Shown here: positions 1 to 5,297 of the stretch, one piece after another | Position numbering within the stretch: the first letter of the stretch is position 1 | How the letters are laid out: every line of letters begins with the position of its first letter | From: JANWYU01 sp964655485 | GTDB lineage: Bacteria > Bdellovibrionota > Bdellovibrionia > Bdellovibrionales > Bdellovibrionaceae | Reading direction: 5' to 3' | DNA: 10,049 nucleotides | NCBI GenBank assembly: GCA_964655485.1 | Contig: CAZZMS010000104.1 | Location: forward strand, 1-10,049 | Notes under the pieces: generated by a model | Told to the model about the DNA's origin: nothing | Database searches by the model: none | Seen by the model: the letters and a program-made list of their open reading frames with translations, nothing else | Translations under genes and position numbers: made by a program

Positions 1-2
1 AT

Positions 3-59
3 GTAGGGCGTACCATGGATTTAGATCTGCCAGTACAGATCGCGGGACAATTGCGATAA
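3..59 (+). pseudogene. 5' part of FtsI-like penicillin-binding protein gene, ends at in-frame TAA (partial, continues upstream of window)
   Basis: Reading in the same frame as the transpeptidase gene that follows, bases 3-56 encode VGRTMDLDLPVQIAGQLR and then stop at TAA 57-59. The TMDLDL segment matches the conserved T-I-D-x-x-L-Q stretch at the beginning of the class B PBP transpeptidase domain. The frame continues past the stop as DVEKNQAKAGMALLMD, which fits the usual segment leading into the A/V-x-V-x-D-x-x-T-G-E motif. From memory, the distance from T-M-D to L-L-M-D (32 columns, counting the stop) equals that in E. coli FtsI, so no insertion or deletion is needed. The stop is therefore a point nonsense change or a base-call error inside one gene. 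The membrane anchor and dimerisation domain would lie upstream of the window. Confidence 0.65.
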
Positions 60-89
60 GACGTCGAAAAAAATCAAGCAAAAGCCGGT

Positions 90-1310
90 ATGGCGCTTCT
101 CATGGATTTGACCCAGTCGGAATTGCTAGCGGCATCTTTTGTCTCGCGACAGGAAAGTAACTTTTTACGTAGCCCCTTGTTCATGGATAGCTTTGAGTTT
201 GGTTCTGTTGTAAAGCCCTTGGTTGTTGCTTGGGCTTTAGATAAAAAACATATCTCTCCGGAATTTACTGCCTCTCTTGAGGGAGGGCGCTGGGCATTGC
301 AAGATCGTTTCATCCGGGAGTCACACTACGACCCGCGGTGGCCAAGCATGAACTTAGACCAAATCGTCGCCAAAAGTTCCAATATTGGTATGGCGAAAAT
401 CGGTTTAAGGATGGGTGACACTGCTTTATGGCAGGCCTTTCGCTCCCTTGGGTTTGGTCAGCGAGTGGGTGTGCAGTTAAGTGCCGAGAGTGTGGGTGTG
501 TTACCGGCTCCGCCATGGCGGCTACATCAAATTGCAACTTCAAGCTTTGGTCAAAGCTGGAGTGCTACTCCCATTCAAATGTTACAAGCTTGGACGGCTT
601 TGGCTACAGATGGTCAGTTGTTGAAGCCACGGCTTCTTAAAGACATTCGAAATGGAGAACAGTCCTTTACCAAAGAGAAAGAAGAAGGAGTGGGAGACAA
701 AATATTTACCACCGAGACGGTCACACGTGTAAGACAAGCTTTAGCACAAGTGGTGTCTGCTCAGGGGACCGGCCTGCGTGCTCAAGTGGAAGGATACAGG
801 GTTGGAGGAAAAACAGGTACTGCTCAGAAGCCAGATCCTGCAGGCAAGGGTTACAAAAAAGGAAGCTACCTGTCCAGTTTCATTGGATTTTTGCCACTCC
901 AGCAACCTCGCTTTTTGTTACTGGTAGCTATTGATGAGCCACAAGAGTCCTATTATGCAGCCGATACGGCCGCGCCCTTATTTTCTTCTTTGATGGGTTA
1001 TGTTTTAAGAAAATATCCTATCCCTCCCGATGACCCACGCGCCTTGGATCTGGCTCTTAATCGTCGTTTGAAGGAAGGAATAGGGGCTACCGAATTTACT
1101 CAGGGAGCATCGGCTCAAGGCGTATCGACGGCTCAATATGCGGATGATTTACAAGGTAGCAGAGAGTTTCAAAACAGCTTAAAATTGCAACTTGCGGAAT
1201 TGAGTATTAATGCTGACGTGGTGAGAGTGCGTGGAATTGGTAGTAAAATTAAGACTATTGTGGAAAAAGAAGAGGACGATCAAAAGGTGGTAGAAATTGT
1301 TACCGAATAA
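90..1310 (+). CDS. FtsI-like class B penicillin-binding protein, transpeptidase domain (separated from its N-terminus by a stop codon)
   Basis: This is a D,D-transpeptidase that cross-links peptidoglycan in the periplasm. Numbered from the ATG at 90, the catalytic motifs are all present: the nucleophile motif S39-V-V-K42 in FEFGSVVKPLVVAWALD, S96-S-N98, and K241-T-G-T. The surroundings (FGSVVKP, SSNIGMAKIGL) resemble division PBP3/FtsI more than elongation PBP2 or bifunctional class A enzymes. FEFGS replaces the usual EPGS, so the proline before the nucleophile is missing. After about residue 355 there is a PASTA-like segment (LAELSINADVVRVRG). There is no signal or membrane anchor in this part. 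The ATG at 90 lies inside the conserved domain and has no clear ribosome binding site, so it is probably not a native start. The native gene likely runs through 57-59 from upstream. No murE follows, so this may be a second FtsI paralogue rather than the dcw-cluster copy. Whether it makes functional protein is uncertain. Confidence 0.85.
   Translation: MALLMDLTQSELLAASFVSRQESNFLRSPLFMDSFEFGSVVKPLVVAWALDKKHISPEFTASLEGGRWALQDRFIRESHYDPRWPSMNLDQIVAKSSNIGMAKIGLRMGDTALWQAFRSLGFGQRVGVQLSAESVGVLPAPPWRLHQIATSSFGQSWSATPIQMLQAWTALATDGQLLKPRLLKDIRNGEQSFTKEKEEGVGDKIFTTETVTRVRQALAQVVSAQGTGLRAQVEGYRVGGKTGTAQKPDPAGKGYKKGSYLSSFIGFLPLQQPRFLLLVAIDEPQESYYAADTAAPLFSSLMGYVLRKYPIPPDDPRALDLALNRRLKEGIGATEFTQGASAQGVSTAQYADDLQGSREFQNSLKLQLAELSINADVVRVRGIGSKIKTIVEKEEDDQKVVEIVTE
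1284..1290 (+). promoter_or_regulatory. ribosome binding site for the CDF exporter gene
   Basis: AAGGTGG lies six bases before the TTG at 1297, inside the last codons of the PBP gene. It decides the start: it is a good Shine-Dalgarno match at good spacing. The next in-frame TTG (1348) has AGAGGT only three bases away, which is too close. Confidence 0.6.
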
Positions 1311-2268
1311 ACGGAATAAAAACTACCGTATCGCTTGCAGAGGTCATTTGGGTGCGCATGGTCCCTGTGCACACTCCCATGATCCCGTACCGGGAGGGGG
1401 CAGAACCACGGCGACGCAAAGGATTGGTTGGGCCTTATTTTTAAATTTTGGCTTTTGTTTATTAGAGTTTGTAGGTGGCTATTTGGCCTCTAGTGTTGCG
1501 CTTGTTTCAGATGCCGTTCATGATCTGGGAGACTCTCTGAGTTTAGCTTTGGCCTGGTGGTTGGAAAGAGTTTCGAATAAAAAATCCAACGAACGATTCA
1601 CTTACGGATTTAGGCGGTTTTCTGTGTTGAGCGCACTGATCTCGAGTGTTGTTATCATCACGAGTGCAATTTTTATTATTTTTTCAGCCTGGCAGAGGCT
1701 TTTGAATCCTCAAGTGGTCGATTCTGATTTGGTGCTCATATTTTCTTTGTTGGGTATTGCTGTGAATAGTTTTGGGTTTTGGCGATTGTCTAAAGGGGGA
1801 TCTTTAAATGAAAAGGTAATTAAATACCATCTTTTAGAAGATATTTTGGGTTGGGTTTTGGTGCTTCTTGGCGCTTTGGCGATGAAGTGGGGTGGTTGGT
1901 TTTGGGTGGATCCATTGCTGGCGATTCTGATTGCTTTGTGGATGATTAAGAATATGTGGACCTATCTGAAATCTTCCGTTGGAATTTTTTTACAGGCGTG
2001 GCCAGAAAGCCTGCTTTTGCCTGATATTGAGAAGTTCATCCTTGCCTTTCCTTCGGTTCACAGCGTGCATCACATTCACGCTTGGACTTTGGATGGTGAA
2101 AAGCATGTTTTAAGCTTCCACCTTGAGCTTAAAGATGGGGTTTCCTTTGTGGAGGCCAATCGCATTAAAAACGAAATAAAATCCAGTTTAAAGCAGAGGT
2201 GGTCACTGGTGGATGTTACTATTGAGCTTGAAAACATTAACAATTGTTCCGAGCCTACTCACGACTAA
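1297..2268 (+). CDS. cation diffusion facilitator (CDF) family metal/proton antiporter, CzcD/ZitB-like
   Basis: An inner-membrane exporter that moves Zn2+ (possibly Co2+ or other divalent metal) out of the cytoplasm against protons. The 323-residue protein has a His/Cys-bearing N-terminus (H17, H21, C24, H26, H28), then about six membrane segments from residue 44 to 230. The transport site is visible as H75-x3-D79 in TM2 (SDAVHDLGD) and H178-x3-D182 in TM5 (YHLLED). In this family His at these sites is associated with zinc preference over cadmium. WVDPLLAILIALWMI is the canonical TM6. Residues 235-315 form the cytoplasmic ferredoxin-like domain, rich in His (VHSVHHIHAW, then H270 and H275). 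Translation starts at TTG and overlaps the PBP stop by 14 bases, so the two genes are probably co-transcribed and coupled. The reason for pairing with a PBP is not evident. Family assignment is secure; the metal is inferred. Confidence 0.93.
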   Translation: MLPNKRNKNYRIACRGHLGAHGPCAHSHDPVPGGGRTTATQRIGWALFLNFGFCLLEFVGGYLASSVALVSDAVHDLGDSLSLALAWWLERVSNKKSNERFTYGFRRFSVLSALISSVVIITSAIFIIFSAWQRLLNPQVVDSDLVLIFSLLGIAVNSFGFWRLSKGGSLNEKVIKYHLLEDILGWVLVLLGALAMKWGGWFWVDPLLAILIALWMIKNMWTYLKSSVGIFLQAWPESLLLPDIEKFILAFPSVHSVHHIHAWTLDGEKHVLSFHLELKDGVSFVEANRIKNEIKSSLKQRWSLVDVTIELENINNCSEPTHD

Positions 2269-2325
2269 CATCAGCTCAAGAGATACTCGTCCTTGAAAAA
2301 TTCTTTTTTTACGGCTTTCCTCCCA

Positions 2326-2392
2326 GGGCTTTTTCCTCGTCCCTGAATAATCCATTTTTTGCGGTTTTTCCCTCTTTCTTGGGCTTTTTCCT
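2326..2392 (+). repeat. direct repeat GGGCTTTTTCCT, two copies
   Basis: GGGCTTTTTCCT occurs at 2326-2337 and again at 2381-2392, 55 bases apart. Each copy is followed within a few bases by CCC, giving small hairpins: CAGGG/CCCTG around the first, GGG/CCC around the second. A closely related sequence on the opposite strand (2474-2487) pairs with the second copy to form the long stem at 2378-2490. GCGGTTTTTCCCT near 2361-2373 is a weaker relative. Confidence 0.6.
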
Positions 2393-2490
2393 TTCGACCC
2401 GGGGCACGCCCTCCATGGCTCTGCAGCAAAGGGCTTCCGCCCTTGGCCATCCATGGTGCAGAGGCCTCCGGGCGAAAGAAAAAGCCCGGG
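2378..2490. repeat. long imperfect inverted repeat / stem-loop (about 113 bases)
   Basis: Bases 2381-2390 pair perfectly with 2478-2487. After one bulged C, 2392-2396 pair with 2473-2477. After one bulged A, 2398-2402 pair with 2468-2472. This gives about 20 pairs with two single-base bulges, and the plus-strand transcript can add a C-G and two G-U pairs outside. Inside, CTCTGCA (2419-2425) pairs with TGCAGAG (2457-2463), extended by GG/CC across a bulge. The apex AAGGGC-TTCC-GCCCTT (2429-2444) is a tight hairpin with two further pairs below it. The element is GC-rich against a T-rich flank and has no T-run after either arm. It could be a structured RNA, a REP/MITE-like palindromic element, or a transcription barrier between the convergent genes. 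The structure itself is read directly from the sequence. Confidence 0.7.
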
Positions 2491-2636
2491 GAGCTAACCA
2501 CTACAGACGCATCATTTCCCCCGGTTTTTGAACGATTCTCCTCAAAATCTCAGGGATTATCCTGTTGCCAGAGAGAATAAAATGCAACACTGGAGAGCAT
2601 TTCAAGGCGTCAAAGAATTAATCAGGGCCAACTAAA

Positions 2637-3413
2637 TCACGGTAACGTTAAAATTTCATAGCCACTATCAGTAATGAGCACTGTGTGCTCAAACTGCGCT
2701 GATAGCTTTCCATCTTTGGTTTTGTACCAAAGAATGGAGGAGTTAGGAATAGGAACCTCAATGATGGCATCAGTGCCTTGATTGATCATGGGTTCAACCG
2801 TGATGCAACGCCAAGGTAACAACAGCTCTCCACGGCCTTTTTTGCCAAAGCTCGGCACAAAGGGTGATTCGTGAAAGTTGCGACCTATCCCGTGGCCGCC
2901 GATTTCTTTCACTGTGGAATAACCATGACGAGTAACGAATTTATTAATTTCAAATCCAATATCTCCGGTGGTACCACCAGGACGAATCGCCTCAATACCG
3001 ATATCACACGCTTGTTTGGCCACTTCAAGTAATCTGTGTGTCTCGGGATCGGCATTCCCAACGATGAAGGTAGCAGAAGTGTCACCATAAAATCCATCTA
3101 ACTTTGGGGTAACATCCAGGTTGACAATGTCCCCCTCTTTCAAGCGATAGTCATCAGGTACTCCGTGGCAAACCACATCGTTAACAGAAGTGCAAATGGC
3201 CTTGGGATATCCGTGGTAACCTAACGGGGCAGATTCAGCACCGTGAGACAAGGTAAAATCATGCGCTATTGCATCTAACTCATTTAGCGAACGCCCCACA
3301 GTAACATATGGGGCCAGGTGTTCTAGAAGGCGTGCTGCCAACTGGCACACCTTGCGCATTTTCTTGATTTCATCTGGCGATAAAGCTGGTGGTAGGTTGG
3401 TGCTTTTTGGCAT
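2637..3413 (-). CDS. map: methionine aminopeptidase, type I
   Basis: A cytoplasmic metalloprotease that removes the initiator methionine from nascent proteins after deformylation. The 258-residue product is close to E. coli MetAP (264) and lacks an N-terminal extension, which makes it type Ia. All key residues are visible: catalytic H83 (CHGVP), metal ligands D100 (NLDVTP) and D111 (GFYGDTS), H174 (GGHGIGR), E207 (TVEPMI) and E242 (QFEHTV), plus H181 (NFHESP). The pita-bread fold runs over nearly the whole length. The ATG at 3413 is the first start after an in-frame TAG upstream and gives the expected N-terminus (SPDEIKKMRKVCQLA). It has no clear Shine-Dalgarno sequence. The gene lies 117 bases downstream of the Cys/Pro-rich secreted protein gene, so it may be read from the upstream operon or from its own promoter in that gap. 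I see no sign of truncation. Confidence 0.97.
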   Translation of the reverse strand: MPKSTNLPPALSPDEIKKMRKVCQLAARLLEHLAPYVTVGRSLNELDAIAHDFTLSHGAESAPLGYHGYPKAICTSVNDVVCHGVPDDYRLKEGDIVNLDVTPKLDGFYGDTSATFIVGNADPETHRLLEVAKQACDIGIEAIRPGGTTGDIGFEINKFVTRHGYSTVKEIGGHGIGRNFHESPFVPSFGKKGRGELLLPWRCITVEPMINQGTDAIIEVPIPNSSILWYKTKDGKLSAQFEHTVLITDSGYEILTLP

Positions 3414-3471
3414 GAGTCGAATATGCCGTAACTACTGGCCATTGACCACTCATTTCTTAAGTTGGATGTCG

Positions 3472-3493
3472 CGACTTGCTTGCTACCAAGTCG
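3472..3493. repeat. perfect 7-bp stem-loop between the Cys/Pro-rich gene and map
   Basis: CGACTTG (3472-3478) and CAAGTCG (3487-3493) are perfect reverse complements around an eight-base loop, CTTGCTAC. It lies 37 bases after the stop of the upstream gene and about 58 bases before the map start. No T-run follows on the minus strand, so it is not a standard intrinsic terminator. It may be an operator, an mRNA-stabilising hairpin or a processing site. Confidence 0.5.
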
Positions 3494-3530
3494 GCCAAAG
3501 GTACTTTAACTGGTCGTTTCGCCCCCTGGC

Positions 3531-4328
3531 CTAAGCACCAACAGGATCGACGCTGGGGGGTGGACTGGGTGCCGGTTCTGGCGCCGCGGGAGCTGGTTCA
3601 GGAGCTGGATTAGGAGCCGGTGTTGGCGCAGGAGCCGGAGGGGCCGGCATGGGGGGAGCAGGCATAGGTGTAGGCATCGGTGGTGCCGGCATACTTGGAG
3701 TGGGGGTGGGTTCAGGCGGTGAAGGAGGAGGGGGGCAAGGGTTATCGGGCTGGCAGTTTTCCTCACCGCCCACTGAGCATTCTTGTAAGACAGTGCGTGT
3801 GCATGTTGGCCCTGTATTAACTAGCTCATGAGCAGGCGTAATGGCAGGATGAGCCGGTGCAGCTCGCCAATAATCAGCGGATGGGCAGTTTTCGAAACAA
3901 CACCGATTGTTTCGATGCAAAAGGCGAGGCTTGAAAGGAAGAATGACCTCTTGATCGTAGCAACCTCTTTGCATAATACGGCAACAAGGTTTAGAAACCG
4001 TTTGTCCATTTTCACAAGATTGATAGGCGGTTTGACCAAGATAAATCTGACCACGATCAAGGTAAACTGCATATCGACATTGTAGAGGAGGCTCCTTGAA
4101 TAAAGGAGGGCAGCAGCCTTCTAGATGGACTCCTTCTAAGCGTGGGCAAAAATGATCCAACTCACTGCGCGGAGCATCGCCTGAGGAGCACTGTTGGAAA
4201 GTGCGAGGAACAGTTTGTTTTACAGGCAATTGAGCCTTAGCAGTGGTTACTGCGAGGAACAGGATGAGCAGGCTCCAACCGACACAGGCTGAGTTTCTTT
4301 TTGGTGTTTTATTTTGAAATAATCCCAT
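3531..4328 (-). CDS. secreted cysteine-rich protein with proline-rich C-terminal tail
   Basis: I do not recognise a family. The 265-residue protein begins with a typical Sec signal peptide: basic residues K8, K10 and R11, a hydrophobic core GWSLLILFLAVTTA, and predicted cleavage after A32 (AKA|Q). The mature part has 16 cysteines between residues 47 and 198, including CC pairs at 72-73, 115-116 and 143-144. An even number with pairs suggests a compact disulfide-bonded periplasmic or surface domain. Residues 199-265 are a low-complexity tail of P, A, M, E and T (repeats such as MPAPPMP), likely extended, perhaps spanning or binding the cell wall. GAGAGGG lies eight bases before the ATG. The gene follows the vWA-less lipoprotein by 28 bases, so it is very probably the fourth gene of that operon and works with it at the envelope. 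Function is unknown; the tail could also be a protein-binding linker. Confidence 0.85.
   Translation of the reverse strand: MGLFQNKTPKRNSACVGWSLLILFLAVTTAKAQLPVKQTVPRTFQQCSSGDAPRSELDHFCPRLEGVHLEGCCPPLFKEPPLQCRYAVYLDRGQIYLGQTAYQSCENGQTVSKPCCRIMQRGCYDQEVILPFKPRLLHRNNRCCFENCPSADYWRAAPAHPAITPAHELVNTGPTCTRTVLQECSVGGEENCQPDNPCPPPPSPPEPTPTPSMPAPPMPTPMPAPPMPAPPAPAPTPAPNPAPEPAPAAPEPAPSPPPSVDPVGA
3545..3735. repeat. low-complexity G/C-skewed tract encoding the Pro-rich tail
   Basis: The plus strand is dominated by GGAGC, GGCAT and GGTGG-type triplets, and the coding strand by CCN codons. Irregular tandem repeats of 6-18 bases underlie the M-P-A-P-P units. Such tracts readily change length by slippage, so tail length may vary between strains. 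Runs of G on the plus strand around 3700-3750 are dense enough to allow G-quadruplex-like folding, although the spacing is irregular. Confidence 0.55.
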
Positions 4329-4336
4329 AGCTTTCG

Positions 4337-4343
4337 CCCTCTC
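4337..4343 (-). promoter_or_regulatory. ribosome binding site for the Cys/Pro-rich secreted protein gene
   Basis: GAGAGGG on the minus strand is eight bases before the ATG at 4328. It lies in the 28-base gap after the preceding lipoprotein gene, supporting both the start choice and co-transcription. Confidence 0.6.
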
Positions 4344-4356
4344 ATTCTAATACAGT

Positions 4357-5283
4357 TTAGGGGTTTTTTGGATATATGACAAAATCATCTTGCCTCAAGA
4401 CTAGTGTGGGCTGCTCGAATGATAATAAGCTCTCAGCCACGTAGAGTCTTGGATTATTTCCCAAATGTGTTTGGATAGTGATAAGAATTTTATTTTGGGT
4501 GGGAGCACGATAGAAAAAAGAAGTTTCTGGAATACTCAGAGTCTCTCTCGGGGTCACAAGAGTTATATGATTTATTTTAATGTTCCACAGTTCTCCAGAA
4601 CAGGTAGTGCTCCTCGTAACTTTCGTACTTGATAGCGAGTAAAGGGGTGAATAACTAATCGCGCTGTTAGCCCATCGCGGGTTTGTACCTTGTTCGTACT
4701 CTCGTGAATTTAGAATCTGATCGTTGTCGTAGTCTGCTAAGGTATCGGGTGTCAGGGGCTGAGTGCTACGTAGTACCTCAAGAACATCAGGTATCCCATC
4801 GAGATCACTATCCACTCCTTTCCATTGGGCATCTGCAGAGGAGCTTCCTAAAATGCGATTCATGTCGCAAGAATTAAGCCCCAATTCATTCTCGGACCAA
4901 ACATCCTCTGTAGAGTTGCACATATTTTCACAGTTACCATTTGGTGAGAAGCTAAGACAGAGGCGATCTAGCATTCCATAAGTTCTTGGGTTGGAAGGGC
5001 TAAGACCAAGTTGAATCTCTCGACGATCACTGATTCCGTCCTGATCGCTGTCTAGACCAATCCCGCTTTGGTCGAAGGCAACGGATAAATTAGAAACGAC
5101 TACGGATTTTAATGTTTCTTCAGGTTGTAAACAGAGCTCAATTTGTCCTCCGGCACTGAGGCTTTCTACCGAGTAGCTTTCCACGAGCTCAACCCTAGCA
5201 CAGTTCTGATAGGTCAAAACGATGATAAGAATTGTTACTATAAGAGTAAAGTAACGAATGTTTTGCATAGATAGGTACCTCAT
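4357..5283 (-). CDS. exported lipoprotein with thrombospondin type 3-like Ca-binding repeats, vWA-less paralogue
   Basis: A 308-residue protein from the ATG at 5283. The N-terminus has arginines, a hydrophobic stretch FTLIVTILIIVLTYQNC, and a probable lipidated Cys28 with unusual Asn at -1. It then goes almost directly into calcium-binding repeats of thrombospondin type 3 style: GLDSDQDGISD (about 76-86), GVDSDLDGIPD (about 156-166) and a degenerate LADYDNDQILNSRE (about 183-196). The C-terminal 100 residues are predicted beta-rich and share C-x-G-x-x-W-x-I with the upstream paralogue. The block before the first repeat (NLSVAFDQSG) aligns with NLNVQRHHDR and NLNYRMGPDG of the two upstream proteins. 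It therefore looks like their C-terminal half with the vWA domain removed. The ATG at 5283 overlaps the upstream TGA (ATGA) and has GGGGAG eight bases before it. An alternative ATG at 5268 has GAGGT eight bases before it and gives 303 residues. Role unknown; an accessory subunit of the same assembly is my inference. Confidence 0.85.
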   Translation of the reverse strand: MRYLSMQNIRYFTLIVTILIIVLTYQNCARVELVESYSVESLSAGGQIELCLQPEETLKSVVVSNLSVAFDQSGIGLDSDQDGISDRREIQLGLSPSNPRTYGMLDRLCLSFSPNGNCENMCNSTEDVWSENELGLNSCDMNRILGSSSADAQWKGVDSDLDGIPDVLEVLRSTQPLTPDTLADYDNDQILNSREYEQGTNPRWANSAISYSPLYSLSSTKVTRSTTCSGELWNIKINHITLVTPRETLSIPETSFFYRAPTQNKILITIQTHLGNNPRLYVAESLLSFEQPTLVLRQDDFVIYPKNP

Positions 5284-5297
5284 GGACGTCTCTCCCC
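5277..5297 (-). promoter_or_regulatory. two overlapping ribosome binding sites at the coupled start of the vWA-less lipoprotein
   Basis: On the minus strand GGGGAG (5292-5297) serves the ATG at 5283, and GAGGT (5277-5281), which itself overlaps that ATG, serves the ATG at 5268. Both have eight-base spacing, so either or both starts may be used. The first lies on the stop codon of the preceding gene and suggests coupled translation. Confidence 0.5.

Larger units (their letters stand above)
2269..2636. other. convergent intergenic region, no credible protein gene
   Basis: This 368-base gap separates the plus-strand CDF gene from the minus-strand map gene. Short open frames exist on both strands, but they have no recognisable protein features and run across a strong inverted repeat, so I reject them as genes. 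Bases 2300-2395 are pyrimidine-rich on the plus strand, with repeated GGGCTTTTTCC modules, followed by the long stem-loop described separately. Bases 2520-2636 contain only a small CAGG/CCTG hairpin near 2550-2563. Neither gene is followed by a textbook hairpin plus T-run terminator, although T-rich runs at 2302-2310 and 2355-2360 could contribute to termination of the CDF transcript. Confidence 0.7.

Noticed and set aside
2428..2445. Apical AAGGGC-TTCC-GCCCTT hairpin as an intrinsic terminator
   Set aside because: No T-run follows on either strand, and it is the tip of a larger structure.
2203..2580. Overlapping short open frames on both strands across the convergent gap (73-95 residues)
   Set aside because: They overlap each other and the long inverted repeat, encode low-complexity F/P/K/R-rich sequence, and have no convincing start signals.
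3649..3831. Glycine-rich 60-residue frame on the plus strand
   Set aside because: It is the complement of the proline-rich tail codons, where CCN becomes GGN-like, and is explained by that repeat.
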